A program made the position numbers and the translations under genes. The notes beneath the pieces were generated by a model that made no database searches, was not told the origin of the DNA, and saw only the letters and a program-made list of their open reading frames with translations. Below, in pieces: positions 28,458 through 36,468 of a stretch of DNA of 64,000 bases; positions within the stretch are counted from its first letter, which is position 1, and the number at the start of each line of letters is the position of its first letter. Source of the stretch: an uncultured Spirochaetota bacterium (GTDB taxonomy: Bacteria > Spirochaetota > Spirochaetia > Treponematales > Rectinemataceae); assembly GCA_903821875.1 (NCBI GenBank), contig CAIJMU010000115.1, positions 33,959 to 97,958 on the forward strand, given 5' to 3'.

Positions 28458-28731
28458 CTACTTCACTTCCGAGGAGCGTCGGTCCATGGTCCTGATAGCT
28501 CCGCAGAAGGCCGCGTGCCGCTCAGGAAAGACCCTGATGGTATAGGCAGCGTAGGGGAAAACCTGGAATACCCTTTCTGGATCGAGATCTCGATCGTACA
28601 AATGACGGAAAAGCTGGCGGAAGGCCCGGAGTTCCTGAAAGGCGATCCTGTCTACCAGGAACGTTTGCCATTCGTCGGCAGGCAGGCCGTTCTCGAAAAA
28701 CGTGCTGATGCGCAGGAAATAGGCTACTAGG
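28458..28731 (-). pseudogene. HepT-like (HEPN) toxin gene lacking its 5' end
   Basis: Directly after the MNT gene, one frame encodes A-Y-F-L-R-I-S-T-F-F-E and then L-R-A-F-R-Q-L-F-R-H-L-Y-D, L-D-P-E-R-V and a final helix, ending at TAG 28458-28460. The R-x4-6-H centre (R-Q-L-F-R-H) is the ribonuclease motif of HEPN/HepT proteins, and D-x-D-P-E-R-V follows as in the HepT-like_2 group. About 60 N-terminal residues are missing and no start codon is visible in frame. It is therefore a remnant of an MNT-HEPN toxin pair. Confidence 0.5.
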
Positions 28732-29041
28732 TTCCATACAACACGACCCCCTCACGCTCTATGTTCTCCCTCATGCGCACAGAAAGCCATTCCAACTGGA
28801 CGAGATCGATGCGGAAACCATCAGAGGTGACTTCCGGCTCCAGGAGCGCAAGGGAAGGAGCCCCTTCCAGGGCAAGATCGATGTCAAAGTACTCGTGCCT
28901 CGGGTTTTGACGCGCTACCGATCCAAAGAGGATGATGCGGGAAACCCGCGGTTCCAAGGCCCTGATCTTGCCCCTTAGCCGCTCGGCTTCCTGTCGGGCG
29001 AGAGCGAGGCGCGATTGCCGCAGGGTTCGGCGAGTTGCCAT
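28727..29041 (-). CDS. MNT-domain nucleotidyltransferase (antitoxin of a HEPN/MNT pair)
   Basis: The 104-aa protein carries the minimal nucleotidyltransferase motif: I-I-L-F-G-S-V-A-R, then D-I-D-L-A-L and a later R-I-D-L-V, giving three acidic metal ligands. In type VII toxin pairs such MNT proteins AMPylate and silence a HEPN ribonuclease. The partner immediately downstream is truncated, so this copy is probably an orphan. Confidence 0.75.
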   Translation of the reverse strand: MATRRTLRQSRLALARQEAERLRGKIRALEPRVSRIILFGSVARQNPRHEYFDIDLALEGAPSLALLEPEVTSDGFRIDLVQLEWLSVRMRENIEREGVVLYGT

Positions 29042-29163
29042 GCGTCCCAGTCAAAGTCCATAGGTCTAGAATAGTGCGTTGTTCTGCGGAGGGGTAGTTG
29101 GGGGGCAAGCATGCGAGGGACTGGTGGGGTTGGACCGTTAGGACTCGCCCCTGTCAGGCGCAT

Positions 29164-29204
29164 GAAAAGAAAAGCCCCGCGGGCTTCGCGATCCGAGGAT
29201 CGCG
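29164..29204 (-). terminator. Rho-independent terminator of the CBM48-barrel operon
   Basis: On the minus strand a stem AAGCCC-GCG-GGGCTT (29172-29186) is followed by a T-rich run over 29164-29171. A second perfect hairpin, CGCGATCC-GA-GGATCGCG (29187-29204 on the plus strand), stands just before it. They lie 54 bp after the last gene of the operon. Confidence 0.75.
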
Positions 29205-29257
29205 GGCTCGCTGGGCTGTAGTTACTGATTGAAACTACGACGGAAACCGGTTCTAGC

Positions 29258-30472
29258 TTACTGCTCGGTGACCGTCACAACTGCAATATTGGTCGAGGAA
29301 TATGTACCAGAGAAGTCAACGACAATGGTGTAGATCTTGCCAGTGGTAGCGGTGAAGGAGAAATTGCCGCCGCTGTCAGCGAGGGTGACGCCGGTTGTGG
29401 TGGCTGCACCGGCGCTATAGCCAACCAGGTTGTTCCAACCCGAGGCGGCAGCGGTGGCATACTTGAATTCCTGCTTCCCAGTGGCATTGGCAGTGAAGGT
29501 AAGGGTTGCCTTGCCGGAAGCGAGCGTAACCTTGGCGCGGCCGGTGTCCGCCTCGGACCAGGCAGTCATGCCTGTGGCTCCAGCGAGCGAACCGACGACA
29601 TAGATGTCAGTTGGAGCGGTAAAGACCCAGGCTGTGGTACCAACAGTCTTGAGGGCAATGGAAACTTTGTACTTGGTTGCAACAGTAGTAGCTGCGGCAT
29701 CCAGCAGTACGCTGACTGTGTAGACAGAGTCCTTCTTGGGAATGCTCTTGATCGTGGCGTTGTCGCTGGCCGTGGTCGAAAGGGTGTCAGCGGTCGTGCA
29801 GGCACCAGCCGTCGCGGGGGATGTGAAGGTAACACCCTTGAGGAAGCCATCGAGGGAGGAGAAGCCAAAGGCACCTGTCAGGCTCGAAGCGGTCAGATCC
29901 CACGAGACTGTCTTGGTGGCCGCAGTATAGGTTCCGGCAGTTTCGGTCCAGCCGATGGAGAACTGGTCGCCTTTGACCTTGAGGTTGCTGGCCAATACTG
30001 CCTCGGTGAGGGCGAGAACTGCGACAGAGCCTGACACGAGGGTCATCTTCGGTGCGGCTGCATCGGTAATGTCAACAGTTACCGTATACGACTTCTTGGC
30101 AGCGGTGAAACTCGCATTCTTGGTGCCTGTCATCGTGACCTGGGTATCCGGAGCGATATTGTCGTCGGTGGAGTATTTCACCTCGACATCGTCGGTGGTC
30201 GCTGATGTCGCTCCAGGGCTGACGAGGACAAATTCATAGTCGATCGGGTAGAGATTGTCGATCACAAAAGTCAGTTTCTTGGCATTGAGTTCGTCAATGG
30301 CAAGGAAGTGATGGGGAAGATCCGCCCAAGCATCAAAACTCCCCTTGATCCACCACTCGGAATACTGGGTTGTAGCCGCAGGCTTGGCGCCGAACATGCT
30401 GGAAATGAGTTCACAGCTCACGAGCCCGAACATGGCTATGATTGCCAACAGAAGAAATGAAGCTCTCTTCAT
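29258..30472 (-). CDS. Surface lipoprotein, putative starch-binding (SusE/SusF-like role)
   Basis: The 404-aa protein has a lipoprotein signal (M-K-R-A-S-F then F-G-L-V-S-C, Cys20 lipidated). The mature part is Thr/Ala/Ser-rich and beta-stranded, in several repeated Ig-like units of about 100 residues. Aromatic patches such as W-W-I-K-G-S-F-D-A-W and S-G-W-N-N-L are of the type that stack on sugars. No named family was recognised. It is last in an operon with two CBM48-barrel proteins next to pullulanase and amylase genes, so a starch-binding surface lipoprotein is inferred. An AAGGAG precedes the ATG. Confidence 0.72.
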   Translation of the reverse strand: MKRASFLLLAIIAMFGLVSCELISSMFGAKPAATTQYSEWWIKGSFDAWADLPHHFLAIDELNAKKLTFVIDNLYPIDYEFVLVSPGATSATTDDVEVKYSTDDNIAPDTQVTMTGTKNASFTAAKKSYTVTVDITDAAAPKMTLVSGSVAVLALTEAVLASNLKVKGDQFSIGWTETAGTYTAATKTVSWDLTASSLTGAFGFSSLDGFLKGVTFTSPATAGACTTADTLSTTASDNATIKSIPKKDSVYTVSVLLDAAATTVATKYKVSIALKTVGTTAWVFTAPTDIYVVGSLAGATGMTAWSEADTGRAKVTLASGKATLTFTANATGKQEFKYATAAASGWNNLVGYSAGAATTTGVTLADSGGNFSFTATTGKIYTIVVDFSGTYSSTNIAVVTVTEQ

Positions 30473-30557
30473 CCTTCGCTCCTTGAATCCGCGGAGTCCC
30501 GCGGTCTGTATGCCGGGCGCCGGACGAAGTCCGACGCGGTTCCGGTCATGAGGTACC

Positions 30558-32495
30558 TTAGAAGTTCCAGGAAACGCCTAAGCTCAGGCTGCTTAAGCCA
30601 TCGGACTTGGAAATGCCACCGTCCGGGAGATAGCGCCAGGAGTCATTGAAGTCGTAGCTGCCTTTTGCAGTGGCATCCCAGGGATTGAGATTCCAGCCGA
30701 GCTGGGCGTACAGGAGAGGACTCTTGGCCTGTGGCGCAGGAATGCTCCAGCTCGCGCCGAGAGCTGCTCCATAGGGAGAGGAAACTCCAGTCCCGGTGCG
30801 GAGGCCACAGGCAAGCTGGGCCCTCAGCCCCTGGACGAGCTTAGCCTCAACAAGGAGGGAGTTGAACATGGTTGTGCCCCGGTCGAGTCCATACCAGAAA
30901 TCAACCGACTCGACAAGGCCGGGAAGTACATCTCCTACCTTTACCTTGGCTGCAGCCTTGGTCAAGGCTATCATGCCGGTTCCCACGGAGGGCTTGGTGT
31001 TCACAGAGACCGCGCCATAAAGATCGGCGATCAGGGTACGGCGAGCTGGGATCGAGAAATCTAGCGCAGTACCGGGAATGAGGCTGACTGCAATGTTTCC
31101 GCTGCTTGTCGCAGAGGTGCTGAATTCAGCCTCGGTTCCAAGCTTGGCGGTCACCCAATGACCTAGCTTGAGGGAGCCATCGAATTTTACAGCCTGGGTC
31201 TCAGCGTTTCCAAGAACGGATGCATTGTCAGCGTAGAGCATCTGGGCTGCAAAGCCGCGATAGCGATAGCTGATATTGAATTGATAGATCTCGAAAAAGT
31301 CGACGTATCCCAGCTTGAGGCCGAGGGCAAGTTTGTCCGTGACAGGCCTGCTATCGATTGCGCCTCCGGGTAGGTACGAAGAGAGGAGCAACTGGCCTTC
31401 AATGGAAAGCTGATCGAGGTAGTCGGCAAAGCCAAGAATCAGATCCTGCCTGGGGATGTTCTGGAAAATTGCAAGGGCATCGCTGGTGGCAGAGGACTTC
31501 AGGTCATATTGCAGCTCAGCAGTAAGACCGCCGAGCGTGGCTCGGGCAAAGCTGTAGTACCCATAGTATCCATCAAGGCTTTTATTGGGAACGAAGGCCG
31601 CGTTTAAGGCTAGATCTCCGAATTGCTTCAGTGCCGGTCCGAGACTGAAAGAAGTGTAGCCGCTGCCTGAAATCAGGTAATCCTGCACGGTGGTCCAAAG
31701 AATTGAGCTGTGCAAGGGAACATACACATTCCCCATCCCCGTCTCGAACACCAAGCCCGGACTGGTCGCGCCAAAGACGAACTTGTCGATCACGGGCTTC
31801 ACGTTTCCACCGAGCTGGTAGAAGGGGTTGAAGATGAGGGCAGCCCCGAGGTTCTGGAGGCCCGTCATCGCATCGAGAGTTGAAGGCGTGTAGACTGGGA
31901 AGGTACCGTTGAAGTAGGTGAGTTCAAAGCGACCCGGCATGTTGGGCACCATGTCGCCGTAGAACATCAGGGTCGAGCGGGCATTGATCGCTGAGGCTGT
32001 TGGAGTGAAGGTTTTCCCCGCACTCGAAAAACTGCTCGCGCTCTCGAGCCAGCTTATCGTACCGAAGCTGACTTTCTTGCGGACTGGACCTGAGGCGGCT
32101 ACAGCGCCCGAAGCCTTGCTGCCCGTTCCCGCAAGCACGTCTGCTACGACGATGAGACCGTTGTTTCCGCCAAAGCCGTCGTCCTTCTTGTCGGGGGCCT
32201 TGAAGTCGAAGATCCAGGTGCCCTTGCTGTAGAACTTGTACTGGAGTTCGTCGGTCGACAGGGCCTTGAGCTTGAACTCCCAGAGTCCGGCAGCGTTCTT
32301 TGCCATGGCCTCGCCGGGCACTGTCCAGTTGTCGAAGGAACCAATGACACCCATTTCCGAAGAGGCGTCATCCTTGTAGGTAAAGGTTATCTCGACGGCT
32401 CCGCCGCCGAGGTCCTTGATGGCGACGTCGGCCACGGCCCCGAAAACGAGGCAGAGGGTTGCGACGGTCGAAAGGAAAAATCTCTTGAGTTCCAC
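30558..32495 (-). CDS. Outer-membrane beta-barrel with N-terminal CBM48-like starch-binding domain (copy 1)
   Basis: The 645-aa protein starts at GTG with GGAG upstream. It has a signal peptide (1-22) and a glycogen-recognition domain (about 25-115) containing I-G-S-F-D-N-W, G-L-W-E-F-K-L and Y-K-F-Y-S-K-G-T-W-I-F-D, the fold and Trp pattern of AMPK/CBM48 domains. A Gly/Ser linker leads to a barrel (about 145-645) of alternating strands with aromatic girdles. The last residues are G-V-S-W-N-F, with the terminal Phe that BAM recognises. I infer a maltodextrin porin that grips starch at the cell surface. A second copy is encoded upstream in the same operon. Confidence 0.8.
   Translation of the reverse strand: MELKRFFLSTVATLCLVFGAVADVAIKDLGGGAVEITFTYKDDASSEMGVIGSFDNWTVPGEAMAKNAAGLWEFKLKALSTDELQYKFYSKGTWIFDFKAPDKKDDGFGGNNGLIVVADVLAGTGSKASGAVAASGPVRKKVSFGTISWLESASSFSSAGKTFTPTASAINARSTLMFYGDMVPNMPGRFELTYFNGTFPVYTPSTLDAMTGLQNLGAALIFNPFYQLGGNVKPVIDKFVFGATSPGLVFETGMGNVYVPLHSSILWTTVQDYLISGSGYTSFSLGPALKQFGDLALNAAFVPNKSLDGYYGYYSFARATLGGLTAELQYDLKSSATSDALAIFQNIPRQDLILGFADYLDQLSIEGQLLLSSYLPGGAIDSRPVTDKLALGLKLGYVDFFEIYQFNISYRYRGFAAQMLYADNASVLGNAETQAVKFDGSLKLGHWVTAKLGTEAEFSTSATSSGNIAVSLIPGTALDFSIPARRTLIADLYGAVSVNTKPSVGTGMIALTKAAAKVKVGDVLPGLVESVDFWYGLDRGTTMFNSLLVEAKLVQGLRAQLACGLRTGTGVSSPYGAALGASWSIPAPQAKSPLLYAQLGWNLNPWDATAKGSYDFNDSWRYLPDGGISKSDGLSSLSLGVSWNF
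32120..32400 (-). repeat. Near-identical CBM48-encoding DNA, copy A
   Basis: This stretch encodes the glycogen-recognition domain of barrel copy 1 and is close to identical at DNA level to 34640-34920, in the same orientation. The rest of the two barrel genes differs clearly. Recent duplication or gene conversion confined to this domain would explain it. Confidence 0.7.
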
Positions 32496-32504
32496 CTTTA
32501 TCTC

Positions 32505-32987
32505 CTAGTTTCCGTAGGCCCAGGTCACGCTGTCGCCGGAGACGGTGCCGGTGATCGTCACGGGATTGATCGCCCCGCCCCAGGTACTGTCCAGCGTCGC
32601 GTCGCCACCCTTGCCGCCCGAGTGTTTCTTGTCCAGCTGAAAGGTATTCCAGCCCTTGTTCGGGTCGATGAGGAGGAAAACCAGTGTCGGGGTTGTAATC
32701 TGGAGCGGAGGACTGAAGCTGTAGGTCAGAGTGCCGGTGGCGCTGACAGCCGCCCGGAACCTTGCACTGGCGAATTCGGTCGCATCGTCATGGACCCAGG
32801 AAGTCCCTTTGTTGTAGGAAAAGACCATGACCTGACCCACGGCGTAGGGATTGGCGGGAAGGCCAGTAACCGTCACGCTCGTAACGTCCATCTCGGTACC
32901 GTTGTGCAGGGCACTGCCACAGCCCGCGAATGCGAGGGCGGCAAGAATGGAGAGGGCGAGGCCCCCGAAGGTGTTCGTGTGTTTCAT
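32505..32987 (-). CDS. Small lipoprotein in the starch operon
   Basis: The 160-aa protein has a lipoprotein signal peptide ending L-A-F-A-G-C (Cys22). The mature part has about 135 residues of beta-rich sequence with scattered Trp, including K-G-T-S-W-V-H-D and N-K-G-W-N-T-F, which looks like a small carbohydrate-binding fold. No family is recognised. It lies between the two barrel genes, 18 bp from one and 9 bp from the other. A role as a starch-binding accessory lipoprotein is inferred. The ATG at 32987 begins a normal K-rich signal start; a frame-matched ATG 15 bp upstream is possible. Confidence 0.7.
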   Translation of the reverse strand: MKHTNTFGGLALSILAALAFAGCGSALHNGTEMDVTSVTVTGLPANPYAVGQVMVFSYNKGTSWVHDDATEFASARFRAAVSATGTLTYSFSPPLQITTPTLVFLLIDPNKGWNTFQLDKKHSGGKGGDATLDSTWGGAINPVTITGTVSGDSVTWAYGN

Positions 32988-33005
32988 CGCTTTATACCCC
33001 ATGTC

Positions 33006-35003
33006 CTAGAAGTCCCACTTGAGGAAGAGCCGGAGCTGGGCCTTCCCGTCCATTTTCGACTGCCCACCGGTGGGTACGAAATCGGTCATTAGAAGATTCG
33101 CGTAGTTGTCAGGATCGTAGGGATCCATGTTGTAGACAAAGGCGCCGTGCAACAGCGGCGTCTTGAACTCTGGTGCGGGAATCTTCCAGTTTCCGCCGAC
33201 CGTGAAGCCAAGCAGGTTGTTCTGTGCCTTCATCGCCGCAGTATCCGTAGCCCTCGCAGTGCGGAGGCTGACTCCGACTTCGGCGCCGACGTCCCTGGCC
33301 ATGCGCAGGGCGGCGATCACCGTAGTGAAGCCCTTGTAATCGTCCCAGTTATTAAAGCCACAGTAAAGGTCCGCGCCTTTGACGACGCCGGGAAGAGGAT
33401 CAGTTAAATTGAGCTTGGCGCCAGCCTCCCCGAAAATAAAGGACGAGGAACTCGCTGCATAGCTGTAGCCCTGCTTCAGGTTGTACTTGACCTTGGCGTA
33501 GCCGTTGAGTGAACCCTTCTTCGCGATGACGCCATCGAGGTTCGTCTCGATCCAGGGTTTTGCATAAATCTCAGCGGCCTTCGAAGCCAGATCCGCAGTC
33601 GTGAGCGTGACATTGCTGTCGAGGCCTGCCTTGATGCGGTCGCTGGACTTGGCAAAGACGTTGAGCAGTACGCGTTGCGTACCCTTGGAACCGAGGGTAT
33701 CGCTCTCGCTCGAATCGTTGTCTCCATAGAGGAGCTCGACGCCACTGCCGGTGAAACGATATCCACCGGTTACGCCAAGGGCATCTCCGCCCGCCCAGGA
33801 GACCTTGGCCTCTCCCGCGAGGTTCGCCTTCGAAGTGAAGGCGCTCTCGCTGAACAGGTTGACAAGGCCCTGCCCTGAGAACGTGATACCGAGGGCCTTG
33901 GTCTTGGCGCCGAGGACAATGTCCTGGTGGTAGATCTTGTTGAATATCTTGGAGAGGGTCGCAGCCTCGGCCGACTTCATGTCGTACTGGAGTTCGAGCT
34001 TGTTGTCGCCCTGGGAATAGCTTGCCCAGGAAAAAAGGCTGTAGTTCCCGTTCATCATGTTGGGAGCGAAGGTGGCGGCGATAGTGCCGGCGCCGAGTTT
34101 GGTATGGCTCGAACCGAGGTCGAAGCGCATGTAGCCATTGCCCGCATCCCTTCCCTCGAGGGTTTCCCAGAGCACCGACGAGTGGCCCGTCGGTTTGGCA
34201 TAACCATAGCCTGTCTCCCAGACGAGGTCGGGGCTATCAAGTCCTGTCTTGATGGAATTGAGGAAGGGCATTCCCCCACCTACATAATTGACCGGGTTGG
34301 AGAGCAATCCAAAGACAAGGCCGGAGAGTCCGGCCGGAAGCTCAGGGCTCACCTTGCCGGTAGAATCCTGGGCCCAGACCGCCTGGTAGCTGTCAAAGGC
34401 CTTCATCTCGAACCAGGCTGTGACCCCTGGCATCAGTGTTCCACCTATCTTCCAGTAGGACTTGCCCATAAGGCCCGTGGTATCGGTCTCGAGTCCCTTC
34501 TTTGTCTTGTCCACCAGGCCCTGGGTTACAAAGCTCGACTTAGAACCAAAGTAGGTGAACATGCCGAAGTTGAGCTTGGCTGCGTAGGGATCGCCGGCGA
34601 CCGTCCCTGCGCCAGGCTTGCCCCCGCCTGCAACCGCCCCTGCCAGTACGTCAGCGACGACGATCAAGCCGTTGTTCCCTCCAAAGCCGTCGTCCTTCTT
34701 GTCCGGCGCCTTGAAGTCAAAGATCCAGGTGCCCTTGCTGTAGAACTTGTACTGGAGCTCGTCAGTGACCAGGGCCTTGAGCTTGTACTCCCAGAGACCC
34801 GCCTTGTTCTTCGACATCGCCTCGCCCGGAACGGTCCAGTTGTCGAAGGACCCGATGACGCCAACCTCGCTGGCAGCGTCATCCTTGTATGTAAACGTTA
34901 TTTCAACATTGGTGTCGTCCAACTTCTTGATCTGGACGTCCGCGACTGAGACCGCAACCGTGCACAGTATCAGCGCCATCGACAGCACTAGCCTCTTGGT
35001 CAC
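33006..35003 (-). CDS. Outer-membrane beta-barrel with N-terminal CBM48-like starch-binding domain (copy 2)
   Basis: The 665-aa protein starts at GTG 35003 with GGGAGGA upstream. The signal peptide (1-20) is followed by a glycogen-recognition domain (about 22-112), nearly identical to that of copy 1. A Gly-rich linker and a barrel (about 130-665) ending L-R-L-F-L-K-W-D-F come next. The barrel sequence has diverged from copy 1, so the pair may take different chain lengths. It is the first gene of a four-gene operon. A LacI-type palindrome lies about 160 bp upstream, next to an AT-rich patch (35105-35130) that probably holds the promoter. Confidence 0.8.
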   Translation of the reverse strand: MTKRLVLSMALILCTVAVSVADVQIKKLDDTNVEITFTYKDDAASEVGVIGSFDNWTVPGEAMSKNKAGLWEYKLKALVTDELQYKFYSKGTWIFDFKAPDKKDDGFGGNNGLIVVADVLAGAVAGGGKPGAGTVAGDPYAAKLNFGMFTYFGSKSSFVTQGLVDKTKKGLETDTTGLMGKSYWKIGGTLMPGVTAWFEMKAFDSYQAVWAQDSTGKVSPELPAGLSGLVFGLLSNPVNYVGGGMPFLNSIKTGLDSPDLVWETGYGYAKPTGHSSVLWETLEGRDAGNGYMRFDLGSSHTKLGAGTIAATFAPNMMNGNYSLFSWASYSQGDNKLELQYDMKSAEAATLSKIFNKIYHQDIVLGAKTKALGITFSGQGLVNLFSESAFTSKANLAGEAKVSWAGGDALGVTGGYRFTGSGVELLYGDNDSSESDTLGSKGTQRVLLNVFAKSSDRIKAGLDSNVTLTTADLASKAAEIYAKPWIETNLDGVIAKKGSLNGYAKVKYNLKQGYSYAASSSSFIFGEAGAKLNLTDPLPGVVKGADLYCGFNNWDDYKGFTTVIAALRMARDVGAEVGVSLRTARATDTAAMKAQNNLLGFTVGGNWKIPAPEFKTPLLHGAFVYNMDPYDPDNYANLLMTDFVPTGGQSKMDGKAQLRLFLKWDF
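34640..34920 (-). repeat. Near-identical CBM48-encoding DNA, copy B
   Basis: This is the partner of 32120-32400. The two lie about 2.5 kb apart in direct orientation, so recombination between them could delete or fuse the barrel genes. Confidence 0.7.
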
Positions 35004-35160
35004 ACATTCCTCCCTGGAAGGTATTTTGTCTTCAGCATGCTTCCTGGCTGCATGCGATCGATGCAGCACCGCAGCAAGTTCACGTTTTCCGATTCCGAAG
35101 CTCCGATATGTTAATTTTATATATCACAATGATTTCGGCGCATTTCCGGCTATCTCGCTC

Positions 35161-35176
35161 GTTTAACCGGTTTACT
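35161..35176. promoter_or_regulatory. LacI-family operator-like site upstream of the barrel operon
   Basis: The sequence TTTAACCGGTTTAC, centred on the CG at 35168/35169, shares its AACCGGTTTAC core with the perfect palindrome upstream of the pullulanase gene. It lies in a 406-bp gene-free region (35004-35409) between the divergent barrel operon and the sugar kinase. That region also holds an AT-rich block at 35105-35130. No gene was seen in it. Confidence 0.5.
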
Positions 35177-35409
35177 GCCGGCGTATTCTCACCTCATTTT
35201 CAGGAATTGTCAAACAAAAATCACGGGAGTGTCCCAGAATGGTCACAGATTGCCTTGCCTCCTGTGATCACTGGCCTGGACGTGGACAAAGCAGTCTCCC
35301 TGGATCCAAGGATTGAGTTGTATGCTACTTCCATGACATCGACCACGGGATCGCCCACTCGTCCGGACCTTCCTCGATGGCTGATGCCCTCCTTCCGAAA
35401 GGACTGCCC

Positions 35410-36348
35410 ATGCCCCGAAACCCCAAAGCCCTCAAGATCCTTGTCTCAGGCCTTATAAATATAGAAACAACCCTGAAAATAGAGGGCTTTCCCCTCGAAT
35501 ACAGCCCCGTGCGCTATCCCTTCGGGGGTATCGCATCAGCAGTCTCCGGGGTCGGCGTCAACGTAGCGCTCGCCCTCTCAGCCCTTGGCGACAGGGTGTC
35601 CCTGCTCTCCATCCTCGGAAAGGACGGGGAAGCGGAGCTCGCGCTCGGCTGCCTCGCGCGGAAGGGCCTCGATACGGGGGGGCTACTCCGAGACATGCCG
35701 GAAACCGCACGCTCGGTGATCCTCTACGAAAGTTCGGGTCGCCGGCAGATCAACGTGGATCTCAAGGATGTCCAGGAGCGCCGCTATCCGAAGGCGGAAT
35801 TCACCGAGGCCATCGGCGACTCTGTCGCCGCGATACTCTGCAACATCAACTGGAACCGCGACCTCCTGCCCGAAGCCAAGGCGAGGGGACTGCCGGTTAT
35901 CTCCGATGTCCACACCCTGTCAGATCCCCGGGATGCCTACAATCGTGACTTCATGGCTGCTGCCGACCTTCTCTTCCTCTCGGATGAACGGCTCTGGGCA
36001 CCGCCTGTGGAGGCTGCCCGCGAGCTTCTTTCCCTCTACGGAATGCGCCTCGTCGTCGTGGGTATGGGTGCCAATGGCGCCCTGCTGGCCGAGCGGGGTT
36101 CAGCTCCCATCCTGGTTCCGGCTGTCATGACCCGTCCTGTGGTTTCCACCATTGGCGCAGGAGATGCACTGTTGTCAGCCTTCTCGCATTTCTGGATCAA
36201 GGATGGCGATGCAGAAAAGGCCCTCACCCTGGCTGTGAGCTTCGCATCATGGAAAATTGGCGAGGCAGGAGCCTCTTCGGGCTTTCTCGACGAGGAGGGG
36301 CTCAAGACCCTCCTCGATGGCACTCCCTCTCCGTGGCATGAGCCCTGA
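35410..36348 (+). CDS. PfkB/ribokinase-family sugar kinase
   Basis: The 312-aa kinase should phosphorylate a sugar or nucleoside with ATP in the cytoplasm. It has the N-terminal G-G-I-A-S-A-V-S-G-V-G-V-N-V-A motif, the di-Gly hinge region, and the C-terminal signature T-I-G-A-G-D-A-L-L-S-A-F with catalytic Asp. The substrate is unknown. The position between starch operons suggests a glucan-derived or fructose-type sugar. An AAAGGA 8 bp upstream favours the ATG at 35410 over that at 35377. Confidence 0.85.
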   Translation: MPRNPKALKILVSGLINIETTLKIEGFPLEYSPVRYPFGGIASAVSGVGVNVALALSALGDRVSLLSILGKDGEAELALGCLARKGLDTGGLLRDMPETARSVILYESSGRRQINVDLKDVQERRYPKAEFTEAIGDSVAAILCNINWNRDLLPEAKARGLPVISDVHTLSDPRDAYNRDFMAAADLLFLSDERLWAPPVEAARELLSLYGMRLVVVGMGANGALLAERGSAPILVPAVMTRPVVSTIGAGDALLSAFSHFWIKDGDAEKALTLAVSFASWKIGEAGASSGFLDEEGLKTLLDGTPSPWHEP

Positions 36349-36376
36349 CAGAGGGGAAGCTTTCTTCTCTTTGCTA

Positions 36377-36413
36377 TAAACCGGTTTACCAACGGCGAAA
36401 TTGCTGATAATAC
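36377..36413 (+). promoter_or_regulatory. Pullulanase promoter overlapped by a LacI-type operator
   Basis: A perfect palindrome TAAACCGGTTTA occupies 36377-36388. It overlaps a -35 box TTTACC (36385-36390), which is followed after 17 bp by TAATAC (36408-36413). A regulator bound here would block RNA polymerase. The leader is about 50 nt, with GGAGG before the ATG at 36469. Confidence 0.65.
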
Positions 36414-36468
36414 TAGGGACTCGCTTTTTTTCGCGGCCTGACCGCGTTTTTCACCACGGAGGTGCTCG

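Noticed and set aside
29243..29253. A third AACCGGTT core just after the 404-aa lipoprotein gene
   Set aside because: It is downstream of the operon with no promoter or gene start nearby and its flanks do not match, so it is probably chance.
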